A DNA stretch of 7,991 bases from CAYFJO01 sp964343305 (GCA_964343305.1 CAYFJO010000476.1:1-7991); one strand, 5' to 3'; shown: positions 1 to 7,006, numbered from the stretch's first letter. The notes: generated by a model from the letters alone, not told the origin. A program made the numbers and translations.

Positions 1-181
1 GTCGCGGCGAAGCGAATTCCGTGAGCCGTTGCCGTTCCTCCACGGAAAGCTGTTGCGAGCCGCGAGAAGCGGCTTGGCCTACGTGTACCCCTTGCCAATG
101 CCACACCCGCGAAGTTATCCTCGCCAACGTATGGTTTGGGGCCGACGCCATTGCGGCGACGTTCGGTGAGAAAGGATCAAG
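1..181. other. 5' flank, no assignable gene
   Basis: Two forward frames are open from the window edge. One closes at 169 (first base in frame at 2) and another continues into the next gene, but neither translation resembles a known family, so I do not call the tail of an upstream gene. A short hairpin lies at 56-76 (6-bp core AGCCGC/GCGGCT, loop GAGAA, plus one wobble and one C-G pair). It has no T-run after it, so it is at best a weak terminator of something upstream. The rest holds the proposed promoter and the ribosome binding site of the next gene. Confidence 0.4.
92..121 (+). promoter_or_regulatory. Putative sigma-70-type promoter of the cytochrome c/HEAT gene
   Basis: A TTGCCA box at 92-97 (5 of 6 matches to the -35 consensus) is followed after 18 bases by TATCCT at 116-121 (4 of 6 to the -10). 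Transcription would start near 128, leaving a leader of about 55 bases. The leader contains AAAGGA at 171-176, five bases before the ATG. The call rests on pattern matching only, and 18 bp is at the long end of normal spacing. Confidence 0.33.
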
Positions 182-3100
182 ATGCCTCGAAGCGTTTTAC
201 GTTGTGGGCGCTGGGCCGCTTTGATATTGGCGGCGGTGGCGTCACTCTGGACAACGAGACTCTCACACGGGGGTCAGGAACTTGATTACTCGCCGACCGA
301 CCCGGCGCTGAAAGCCGTTCTACTCGACCGCTCGCCGAATGCGGCGTTTGTCGGGGTGCGGGCCGACACGAGTGGTCGAGTGTTTGTTGGCGGTCGCGAG
401 TCGGTGTTCGTTTACGAGCCCGACGGCAACGGCGACTACCGACCCCGCCGGGAGATCTACCGCTTCCCGCCCCACAGTTGGGTCTTCGACCTAGAAATCC
501 GCGGCGAAGATCTTTACGCCCTGACGGCCAGCGCCCTGTATGTTCTGCCCGGAGCGGTTGTCCAGAACGAAGGGCCGAAGGCCAAACGACTGATTTGGGG
601 GCAGCCGCTGGGACATCTGCAGTTGGGTTTCTTCGGTTTGGCCTGGGGTCCGGAGGGTGACCTGTATATGTCGCTGGGCGACCCGCTGCAACACTACGGC
701 GATTTCAACCGGCCCGACCATTGGGGACATTGGACCTTCTTCAGTCAACCTGACGGGACCCGCACGCCGTACACCGGTGTGGGCGGCGTGCTCCGATGCC
801 GACCCGATGGCAGCGGGCTGCAAGTCGTGGCCCGCGGGATTTTCAGGAGCTGCGGCCTTGCGTTCGATCGCCATTGGAACCTTTTCACCGACGACAACGA
901 CCGCGAGGCGATGCCGGTCCAGTACGTCCCGGCCCGGCTTTTGCACGTCACGCCGCGGGCCTATTTTAGTTGGCCGCGCGGCTGGATGGCCAGCAAGTCA
1001 CCGGACCGCGCGGACTTGCTCGAAACGATGTACTCCGGCTTGGGCCGGTCGGCGCCGGTTGGGCTGGCCTACTACGACGAGACCTTCCTGCCCGCCCGCT
1101 ACCGCAACAGCCTGCTAGTTGCTCGGTGGGCTCAGCGCTCGGTTACGCGCCATCCACTGACTCCGCGCGGCGCCAGTTTCAAAACCGGCGAGCATCCGTT
1201 TCTCGTCGGCCGGGAGCAGGCCCGCCCTGTGGGAGTTTGCGTGGGCCGGGGAGGCCGGCTTTTCGCCACCGTACTTCACATGGCCCAACTGGAGGGCTCA
1301 CCGAAGTGTCCCAGTGACCTGGTGATGATCACTAACGCCAACGATGCAGCAACTCACCCTTTCGATGCATATGACGCCCCGAGCGCACCCACGGCGAAAT
1401 TGTGGTCCGAGCTTTCCAATCCCTCGTGGTGGCGGCGCAACCGCGCTCACGTCGAGATCCTGCGCCGTGGCGGCCGACTATTGAGGGAAACGACGCGGCG
1501 GCTCGCCAAAGTAAGAGACGGCGACCCGGCGATCTACCACTTGCCTTGGCTCGCCGGCGCCAGCGCTGACCCGGAAGCCAGCCGATTGTTGGTCGAGTTG
1601 ACAAACCACTCGGACGACAACGTGCGCTTGCAAGCCATTCGGGCGCTTGCAGAATTCCCCCGCCTGTCAGCGTCTCGTCAGGTTTTCGTTCGCGCTCTTT
1701 CCGATCCCAATGATCGGGTGCGGCACCACGCGTTGCTCGCGTTCTTCAATCTTGACGATCCGTTGCCTGATGAACTGGTTCGTGGGCCGGCTCGAAGCCA
1801 GGATTCTTACCTGCGGCAGTCCGCCGCGTTGCTGTTGGCCGAGCGGGCTTCGACTGAGCGTCTGAGGGAACTCTGTCGCTCCGACGACGCAGCGACGCGT
1901 TTGGCGGGCGTGCTGGCCATCGGTTTTCGGCTCACGTTGCCGCCGGCCACCAAGCCGCTGCCCGCGCATCTGCATCTCAGTGCTTATCCCGACCAAGCCT
2001 GCGTCATTCAGTTTGCCGACGCGAAGCTCGATCTGCGCGACTTCGGCCGGCTGGGCAACTTCACTGTCGCCGAGCATTGGAAAGCCGGCGGACACACCAC
2101 CGAACAAGAACAACTCTTCGCGCTGCTGGTTCGAATGCTCAGCGACGAGCGTGAGCCCGTGCGTCTACAGGCCGCGCATTACTTGTCGTTGCTGAACGAC
2201 ACCAGAAGCGAGCCGCTAGTAGCCAGGGTCGTCACCGCCAGCGTGGAGCGGCGACTCGCCGCGGTGCCCGTCTCGGCCATCAAGACAATCCGGAATGTTT
2301 GGCTGGTCGGCCCTTTCCCCGACCGACGCGCTGGATTGCGGAAAACTCATCCGCCCGAACAGGGACCCATCGACCTTGCCGCTGAGTACCCGGTGATCGA
2401 CGCCAAGCTGACATGGAAGCCAGCGAACGGCCGATACTTCGACTTGACACAACTTTTGGGCCGTCGAGACCACGCATCGTCTTACGCCTACTGCCGACTG
2501 GAAAGCCCCCGCCGGCAGCAAATCTTGCTTTTTGTCGGGTCCAATGACGGCGTAAAGATGTGGCACAACGGCCGATTGGTCTGGGAACACGAAGTGGTCC
2601 GCCGTGCGCTGGCGTTTCAGGACTCGGTGGTCATCGAGCTGCAGCCGGGCAGCAATGACCTGCTGGTGCGCGTCCGGAATGTCACCGGCGACAGCGGGAT
2701 GTACCTCAGTTACAAGGCACTCGGCGAAGTGGTGGCCACGCTGCCGGAGAAAGTCGGCCTAGCCACGCTGGCCGATCGGCTCAAGGCCGCCAAGTTCGCA
2801 GACAAGCAGACGATCGCGCCCGAATTCCTTGAAACCGACTGGAACCAAGCGATCACCGCGGGCAAGGCGGATAAGGGACGTAAGCTGTTCGGCTCCGACG
2901 CGCTCGGCTGTGTCAAATGTCACGCGATCATCGCCGAGCAAACGGGTGGCAATGGGCCGAGCCTGGCCGAGGCCGGCAAACGGTTCACCATCCCTCACCT
3001 GGTCGAATCGATCCTGCTACCGAACAGGAACATTTCACCCGTCTTTCGCGCGAGCTTGATTGTGACCGAAAGCGGCCAGCAATTCACTGGGCTGGTCGTG

Positions 3101-3286
3101 GGCGAGACAGCGGAAAAGCTGGAACTGATACTCCCCGACACGACGCGCAAGACGATCCTCAAAAACGAGATCGAGGCCCGCAAACTCCAAGACGTCTCGC
3201 CGATGCCTCAGGGGATCGTCAAAACGCCCGACGAGCTGCGCGACCTGCTGGCCTACCTGCTGAGCGAAAACCCGCGGCCGCCATAA
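182..3286 (+). CDS. Secreted planctomycete dehydrogenase-type propeller / HEAT repeat / mono-heme cytochrome c protein
   Basis: This is a 1034-residue exported protein. Residues 1-30 form a signal peptide: basic N-region, hydrophobic stretch ALILAAVASLW, likely cleavage near SHG-GQ. Residues about 35-390 resemble the planctomycete 'membrane-bound dehydrogenase' beta-propeller related to PQQ sugar dehydrogenases (segments such as LRCRPDGSGLQVVARGIF and CGLAFDRHWNLFTDDND). HEAT-like helical repeats follow at about 405-600 and again near 646-678, after a WWRRNRAH segment at 416. Residues about 706-850 start with VWLVGPFPD and look like a galactose-binding/PA14-like beta-sandwich. The C-terminal 150 residues are the planctomycete heme-binding domain: CVKCH at 910-914 binds heme c, and Met1008 in SPMPQGI is the likely distal ligand. 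Family members are thought to oxidise or bind polysaccharide-derived substrates in the periplasm; the actual substrate cannot be read here. The ATG is supported by AAAGGA five bases upstream. No transmembrane helix is visible apart from the signal peptide. Confidence 0.93.
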   Translation: MPRSVLRCGRWAALILAAVASLWTTRLSHGGQELDYSPTDPALKAVLLDRSPNAAFVGVRADTSGRVFVGGRESVFVYEPDGNGDYRPRREIYRFPPHSWVFDLEIRGEDLYALTASALYVLPGAVVQNEGPKAKRLIWGQPLGHLQLGFFGLAWGPEGDLYMSLGDPLQHYGDFNRPDHWGHWTFFSQPDGTRTPYTGVGGVLRCRPDGSGLQVVARGIFRSCGLAFDRHWNLFTDDNDREAMPVQYVPARLLHVTPRAYFSWPRGWMASKSPDRADLLETMYSGLGRSAPVGLAYYDETFLPARYRNSLLVARWAQRSVTRHPLTPRGASFKTGEHPFLVGREQARPVGVCVGRGGRLFATVLHMAQLEGSPKCPSDLVMITNANDAATHPFDAYDAPSAPTAKLWSELSNPSWWRRNRAHVEILRRGGRLLRETTRRLAKVRDGDPAIYHLPWLAGASADPEASRLLVELTNHSDDNVRLQAIRALAEFPRLSASRQVFVRALSDPNDRVRHHALLAFFNLDDPLPDELVRGPARSQDSYLRQSAALLLAERASTERLRELCRSDDAATRLAGVLAIGFRLTLPPATKPLPAHLHLSAYPDQACVIQFADAKLDLRDFGRLGNFTVAEHWKAGGHTTEQEQLFALLVRMLSDEREPVRLQAAHYLSLLNDTRSEPLVARVVTASVERRLAAVPVSAIKTIRNVWLVGPFPDRRAGLRKTHPPEQGPIDLAAEYPVIDAKLTWKPANGRYFDLTQLLGRRDHASSYAYCRLESPRRQQILLFVGSNDGVKMWHNGRLVWEHEVVRRALAFQDSVVIELQPGSNDLLVRVRNVTGDSGMYLSYKALGEVVATLPEKVGLATLADRLKAAKFADKQTIAPEFLETDWNQAITAGKADKGRKLFGSDALGCVKCHAIIAEQTGGNGPSLAEAGKRFTIPHLVESILLPNRNISPVFRASLIVTESGQQFTGLVVGETAEKLELILPDTTRKTILKNEIEARKLQDVSPMPQGIVKTPDELRDLLAYLLSENPRPP

Positions 3287-3645
3287 ACGGTTTGTCCAAT
3301 TAATGGGCCGCGACGCATCCCGAAGCGATTCTCAATCACCGGCTGGCACTCGCGCTTGCCGGGCACATCGCCGCGCCAGCCGCAATTGACCCTGGCTCCT
3401 CACGACCCACTATCATGGATGCGGCGGACGCTTACCCCCGCGACGAGTAAATGGCGCTTTGATTTTCGAGATGGCAAAATGGGACTTTTTTACCGAACGA
3501 ATCCGAGATTCTGTGCGAACCACGCCGCTGTTCGGCGAAAGGAAGGTTTGGTGAGACCAGTGGTTGGTTGGATCCGCCACGCTCAAATAGCATCATAAAG
3601 GCGGTTGATGGTGCTCGATCGAGAATCGGCTGTCTCAGAATTCCC
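3287..3645. other. Gene-poor spacer after the cytochrome gene
   Basis: No convincing coding region is present. An 80-codon frame (3356-3598) begins at TTG, lacks a ribosome binding site and matches nothing I recognise. The stop region carries a GC-rich inverted pair (CGCGGCC at 3273-3279 with GGCCGCG at 3306-3312, 26-base loop) but no T-run, so a factor-independent terminator is not supported. A perfect 10-bp palindrome CTCGATCGAG lies at 3614-3623, 22 bases before the proposed -35 box of the STAS gene. It could be an operator, though such a short palindrome may be chance. GC content falls from the start to the end of this spacer, marking the left side of the lower-GC segment. Confidence 0.5.
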
Positions 3646-3675
3646 TTGCAATACCGATAGATCTGCGCTTACAAT
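3646..3675 (+). promoter_or_regulatory. Putative promoter of the STAS gene
   Basis: TTGCAA at 3646-3651 and TACAAT at 3670-3675 are separated by 18 bases. The -10 box matches consensus at 5 of 6 positions and the -35 at 4 of 6. The start would fall near 3682, giving a leader of about 45 bases without a Shine-Dalgarno sequence. It is the best-looking promoter in the window and could drive both the STAS and NTPase genes. Confidence 0.45.
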
Positions 3676-3726
3676 CCACCGTTCCGGCTGTAACCTAAAT
3701 CCCCACGCGAACCAGTTTGCACTGCC

Positions 3727-4086
3727 ATGAATCATCTTTCTCACGCTTCAGCCGACGGTATAGACGTCATTCAAATTAGGGCCACCAAGCTGCTGGACCC
3801 CTTGCGGATTCAAGAGGTTGGAGATGAGTTGATCGAATTGCTTGAGGGATTGGACGGCAACGACGTTTTGCTTGATCTCTCTCGCGTAACCGCAATTTCG
3901 TCGGAAATGTTTGGAAAACTGATGCGGGCGCGTAACAAGTGTAAGTCAGAAGGCAGGCGATTCAGGCTTTGCGGCATTGCGAGCGACCTTCTGAAAATTT
4001 TTCAAACGTTGAATCTGGATTCGTATTTTGAAATTAGCCGAGAACCGATGCGGTCAATTGCGTCGTTCGAATCCACATCCGTCTAA
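3727..4086 (+). CDS. Stand-alone STAS-domain protein (anti-sigma-factor-antagonist-like)
   Basis: This 119-residue protein is essentially one STAS domain of cytoplasmic type, with no signal peptide or membrane segment. It reads as an N-terminal strand (GIDVIQIR, 11-18), a helix (LRIQEVGDELIELLEG), a buried strand (DVLLDLSRV, 46-54), then the signature loop AISSEMFGKL (56-65) and the C-terminal strand/helix FRLCGI...LLKIFQTLNLDSYFEI. Classical anti-anti-sigma factors such as SpoIIAA have a DSS motif in the loop, whose first serine is phosphorylated by a partner kinase. Here the loop is ISSE, so Ser58 or Ser59 is the candidate site and the acidic residue before it is replaced. No anti-sigma kinase, phosphatase or sigma factor gene is adjacent; the next gene, 140 bases downstream on the same strand, is a STAND NTPase. 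The ATG lacks a Shine-Dalgarno sequence but gives a full-length domain. Family assignment is firm; the partner is unknown. Confidence 0.85.
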   Translation: MNHLSHASADGIDVIQIRATKLLDPLRIQEVGDELIELLEGLDGNDVLLDLSRVTAISSEMFGKLMRARNKCKSEGRRFRLCGIASDLLKIFQTLNLDSYFEISREPMRSIASFESTSV

Positions 4087-4155
4087 CGTGATTCACCAGT
4101 GATGACCGAGCAATCGTTGTGCACCTGAGATTCGTCTAGCCACTAATCACGGCAG

Positions 4156-4185
4156 TTGAACGAGCGATTGTTTCAGAACTATCTT
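4156..4185 (+). promoter_or_regulatory. Possible internal promoter for the STAND NTPase gene
   Basis: TTGAAC at 4156-4161 and TATCTT at 4180-4185 are 18 bases apart; each matches consensus at 4 of 6 positions. It lies in the 140-base gap between the STAS and NTPase genes. If real, the two genes would not depend on one transcript. Support is weak, and the gap is short enough for read-through from the STAS promoter. Confidence 0.25.
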
Positions 4186-4213
4186 CGAGTTCGTGCCTCG
4201 CCGATTGGTGAGC

Positions 4214-4225
4214 TGGATCGATCCA
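4214..4225. repeat. 12-bp perfect palindrome abutting the NTPase start codon
   Basis: TGGATCGATCCA is a perfect 12-bp palindrome that ends one base before the ATG at 4227, occupying the place where a Shine-Dalgarno would be expected. It could be a protein-binding site or a translation-hindering helix. The related palindrome CTCGATCGAG at 3614-3623 upstream of the STAS gene shares the CGATCG-type core, but both are short enough to be chance. Confidence 0.4.
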
Positions 4226-4226
4226 T

Positions 4227-6062
4227 ATGGGAACTCTTGGAATAAATAATTTGGCTGACCAAGATTCACATCCGCCTACTCCCGCGGATCATCCCGTGAC
4301 CGGGCTTCCGCATCTACCGCGGAAGTTTGTTGGTCGGCAAGCTGAAATTGAGCGGATTCATAGCGCGATTTCGAGCCAAAGAGTTGTCGTCCTTAATCAA
4401 TCACCAGCGCCCCTTACTCACTCCGGCATGGGAAAGTCAAGTATAGCAGTGGCCTATGCTCGGTCTCGTTTGGACGAATATCCGGGAGGAGTGTTTTGGG
4501 TAAACGGGAAATCCCATCTTATTGTATCTGAGCTTGCTGGTTTGGCGGCAAATCTCCGACTATCGCATGCTGGAAATCAACGCGAGGTTGCTGAACGCGT
4601 TAATGAATGTCTTTCGTCTGGCCAAAGGGCACTTTTGATCGTTGATCTCGGGGAAGAAGGGACCTTGGAAGAAGACGAGTTTTTCGCGCGACTGCCTCAG
4701 GGAAATTGCTGTCTGCTTGTCATCACAAATCGCATTCATTTCAAAAGCACATCCGCTCTAATTACCATTGGTCGACTATCCACCGAGGATGCGATAGGGC
4801 TGTTGACCAAATACCGTCCAGACGCCGAAAATCATGAGGAGCAACCGTATGCGCACGAGATTGTTGAGATGTTCAATGGCTTGCCGATTGGATTGGCGCT
4901 GATCGGCTGCCTGATGACATTGAATTCGCACATTCCCTGGGCAAGTTGTCGCGATCGCCTTCGGAAATATGGCTTAGTTCCGATTGAGAAGCACCGTCGT
5001 GGAAAGCTCTTTGGGAACAAATCCGGGCCGCCATCTGTACCAGATTATGTGAAGTGCGTTGATAGACTATTCGATGACGTATTCGAGTCCCTCTCACCGC
5101 TGCAACAGGTCGCGTTGGAATATGCTGCGTTGTTTCCACAAGCGCAAATTGTAACACGTTGGCTTAGCGAGATTCTTGATTCTGATGCCACAAAAAGCGT
5201 TCTGAGAGTATTGAACAGCGACTTATCAAGTAACGAGGCTCTGTCCAACTTGGTGGAGTTGCAATTGTTAAGTTCTAGAGGAAACAAATACGAAACTCTC
5301 TCGCTGAACCCAATTCTCCGTCGTCAGCTTCTCCGACGGCAGGCCGAGGGCAGATTCCAAATCGATAGTGTCTTCGCACAACTGATACAACTTGCCAGCC
5401 GTCGTGTCGCAAACTGCCAAGTGAAACCGAAGACATTGCGTACTCAATTCGAACTGACGCCGCTGTTACTACTATGCAATGAATTGCGTTCACAAGGAGT
5501 GATGATGGAGTCTGCGGAAATCGTAGACAAACTGATTCTGGTCATGCATCATCATCGACGGTTTGACCAAGTTGCATGGCTATTACTACAGTATGTTGAC
5601 GATGACGCGTTTGATGACTTGCCTCCCGAGCGACAGGCCGTAATGTTGTCCAGCTTGGCAGCAAGCCTGACAGCCGATGGAAACGTAGAACACGCTCAAC
5701 GATTCATGGAACGTGCAATTCAGCTTGGTCAAGAACATCTCCCACCCGATCATCCAACGCTAGCCGCACACTATTCCAACTTCGCCGGTATCTTGGAAAG
5801 ACTTGGGAACCACTCAAAAGCAAAACGATTCGTTGAACAGGCCATTGCGATTGAAGTGAAACGACTTGGAAAAGACCACCGTAACCTAGGAATTCGGTAT
5901 TGGTGGCTGGGGGACATCGAAGGCGCGTTAGGTCATAGGCAAAGAGCGTTCGATCAATACAGTCTGGCAAAACAAATCCTCACCAAGCATCTCTCACCCG
6001 ATCATCGCCAGATTGTTGCATTGAACAAGATAATTGCTCGATTACAAGATCCACCAGATTGA
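4227..6062 (+). CDS. STAND-class NTPase: NB-ARC, winged-helix-like region, C-terminal TPRs
   Basis: This 611-residue cytoplasmic protein has the layout of an APAF1/NLR-like signal switch. A short polar, proline-rich leader (1-31) precedes KFVGRQAEIERI, the usual start of NB-ARC. The P-loop is THSGMGKSS (64-72, Lys70), Walker B is LLIVDL (Asp140), the sensor-1 region is LLVITNR (Arg169), LSTEDAIGLL lies at 184-193 and the GLP motif at 218-220 (GLPIGLAL). A winged-helix-like segment follows around LSPLQQVALEYAALFPQ (289-305). The C-terminus (about 465-611) contains kinesin-light-chain-type TPRs: PPDH at 506, GKDH at 548 and SPDH at 590 recur exactly 42 residues apart. In the family, TPRs sense a ligand and nucleotide exchange drives oligomerisation and activates an attached effector. 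No effector domain is visible here, and an in-frame TGA at 4209-4211 rules out an N-terminal extension beyond the few codons before the ATG. The P-loop lacks the first canonical glycine. There is no clear Shine-Dalgarno. Substrate and output are unknown; defence or transcriptional signalling are both possible. Confidence 0.88.
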   Translation: MGTLGINNLADQDSHPPTPADHPVTGLPHLPRKFVGRQAEIERIHSAISSQRVVVLNQSPAPLTHSGMGKSSIAVAYARSRLDEYPGGVFWVNGKSHLIVSELAGLAANLRLSHAGNQREVAERVNECLSSGQRALLIVDLGEEGTLEEDEFFARLPQGNCCLLVITNRIHFKSTSALITIGRLSTEDAIGLLTKYRPDAENHEEQPYAHEIVEMFNGLPIGLALIGCLMTLNSHIPWASCRDRLRKYGLVPIEKHRRGKLFGNKSGPPSVPDYVKCVDRLFDDVFESLSPLQQVALEYAALFPQAQIVTRWLSEILDSDATKSVLRVLNSDLSSNEALSNLVELQLLSSRGNKYETLSLNPILRRQLLRRQAEGRFQIDSVFAQLIQLASRRVANCQVKPKTLRTQFELTPLLLLCNELRSQGVMMESAEIVDKLILVMHHHRRFDQVAWLLLQYVDDDAFDDLPPERQAVMLSSLAASLTADGNVEHAQRFMERAIQLGQEHLPPDHPTLAAHYSNFAGILERLGNHSKAKRFVEQAIAIEVKRLGKDHRNLGIRYWWLGDIEGALGHRQRAFDQYSLAKQILTKHLSPDHRQIVALNKIIARLQDPPD

Positions 6063-6071
6063 ATTATCGCA

Positions 6072-6086
6072 CCCAGTGAATCTGGG
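6072..6086. terminator. Weak hairpin between convergent genes
   Basis: CCCAG/CTGGG arms flank a five-base loop (TGAAT) ten bases after the NTPase stop. It is only 5 bp and no T-run follows on either strand, so it is a poor intrinsic terminator. It is listed because it is the only hairpin I found in the 173-base convergent gap (6063-6235), where a terminator would be expected. Confidence 0.15.
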
Positions 6087-6235
6087 CAACTTGAACGACG
6101 AGTTGGCAGCGACCTACCGAGTGAGATGGCGGCTCATCGCAGCTTCGGTACCACTGGGCCGACTACATGGGTCAGGGGCTATCGGATCCGCAAGAGTGAC
6201 GACCAGAGAACGGGCTGCACATCTCGGTCAGCTCG

Positions 6236-6970
6236 TCACCGGCTTTGAGGCCGACGGGTGGGAGACGAGCGACCAAGCGCTCTACGGATGCCGTCCTCGA
6301 GTTCTTGAGGATCGACGAATCCGTCGCCGTTCAGGTCGACCTTCGAGAAGTTCTCTTTCAGCTTGGGCGGCGCCTCGTCTTTCGACAGTTTGCCGTCGCC
6401 GTTCTGATCGGCTCTCTCAAACAAGCGCTTGATGAACTCGCCGTCAGGCGGGCGGCGTGCTGCGTCCTGGCGAGTTGGCTGCGGTCGGTTGGGAAGCAGT
6501 TTCAGGAACTCTTCGACCGATATGGAATCCCCCCGTTCCTTTCCGGCGCGCCGAAGCAAGCCTTGAACCAACGGTCTGGCTCGATCGGGCACTTCGTCGA
6601 CGGTGATTTTTCCGTCTTTATTGCGGTCCATTATTTCCGCCATCCGCTTCGGATCAAACGCAGGTCGAGAGGGTGAATCACTGACGGGCCGTTCATCCTC
6701 CAAGATCAAGTCCCGGTACTCGAAAGCGCGCGAAAACTCTTGCTCGTTCAACTGTCCGTTCCCATCCCGATCGCCAATTTCAACCAGACGTTTCAGGAGC
6801 CCTCGCCGGTCGGGTGAAACTTCGGCCGGGGTGAGTTGCCCGTCTCCGTTGCCGTCGAGTTTTTTGAACACTTCGTGTGGGTCGGCCTCGGTCTCCTGCG
6901 CAATGGTGGGGCTGGCAACCGCGGTGAGCGCTGTCAATGCGGCGACTTGCACAAAGTGGACATACTTCAT
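6236..6970 (-). CDS. Secreted multi-EF-hand calcium-binding protein
   Basis: This 244-residue exported protein has a signal peptide at 1-24 (MKYVHF, hydrophobic core, cleavage near TIA-QE). It has five canonical 12-residue EF-hand loops starting with Asp and ending with Glu: 39-50 (DGNGDGQLTPAE), 67-78, 115-126 (DRNKDGKITVDE), 188-199 (DQNGDGKLSKDE) and 212-223 (DLNGDGFVDPQE). A sixth loop at 143-154 is degenerate: it begins with Gly and lacks the Asp at positions 1 and 3, so it should not bind calcium well. The hands form pairs 1-2, 3-4 and 5-6, joined by a proline/arginine-rich linker at about 160-177. Expected role: calcium binding in the periplasm or outside the cell; no catalytic domain is present. 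The start is set by AGGAG (+ strand 6980-6984) eight to nine bases upstream. The gene converges on the NTPase gene and is divergent from the DUF1800 gene. Such EF-hand proteins are abundant in planctomycetes, and their specific functions are mostly unknown. Confidence 0.9.
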   Translation of the reverse strand: MKYVHFVQVAALTALTAVASPTIAQETEADPHEVFKKLDGNGDGQLTPAEVSPDRRGLLKRLVEIGDRDGNGQLNEQEFSRAFEYRDLILEDERPVSDSPSRPAFDPKRMAEIMDRNKDGKITVDEVPDRARPLVQGLLRRAGKERGDSISVEEFLKLLPNRPQPTRQDAARRPPDGEFIKRLFERADQNGDGKLSKDEAPPKLKENFSKVDLNGDGFVDPQELEDGIRRALGRSSPTRRPQSR

Positions 6971-7006
6971 CGTTCTGTTCTCCTGACAGACTGGACCAAA
7001 GGGCCA

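Noticed and set aside
491..946. Long antisense frame inside the cytochrome gene
   Set aside because: This and the other antisense or shifted frames across 182-3286 are typical of GC-rich coding DNA. They lack start signals and known domains and lie over a well-supported gene.
3273..3312. GC-rich inverted pair CGCGGCC / GGCCGCG spanning the stop of the first gene
   Set aside because: The 26-base loop and absence of a T-run make a factor-independent terminator unlikely.
3356..3598. 80-codon forward frame in the spacer after the cytochrome gene
   Set aside because: It starts at TTG with no ribosome binding site, has no recognisable domain or signal peptide, and lies in compositionally mixed sequence. 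Chance is the simpler explanation.
4087..4151. Inverted pair CGTGATT / AATCACG in the STAS-NTPase gap
   Set aside because: Seven-base arms with a 51-base loop are expected by chance in sequence of this length.
6034..6432. Forward frame with DELAATYRVRWR, faintly like the YRxRW segment of IS4-type transposases
   Set aside because: The resemblance is one short motif with no following catalytic context, and most of the frame overlaps the antisense EF-hand gene. A transposase remnant in 6063-6235 cannot be excluded, but nothing else supports it.
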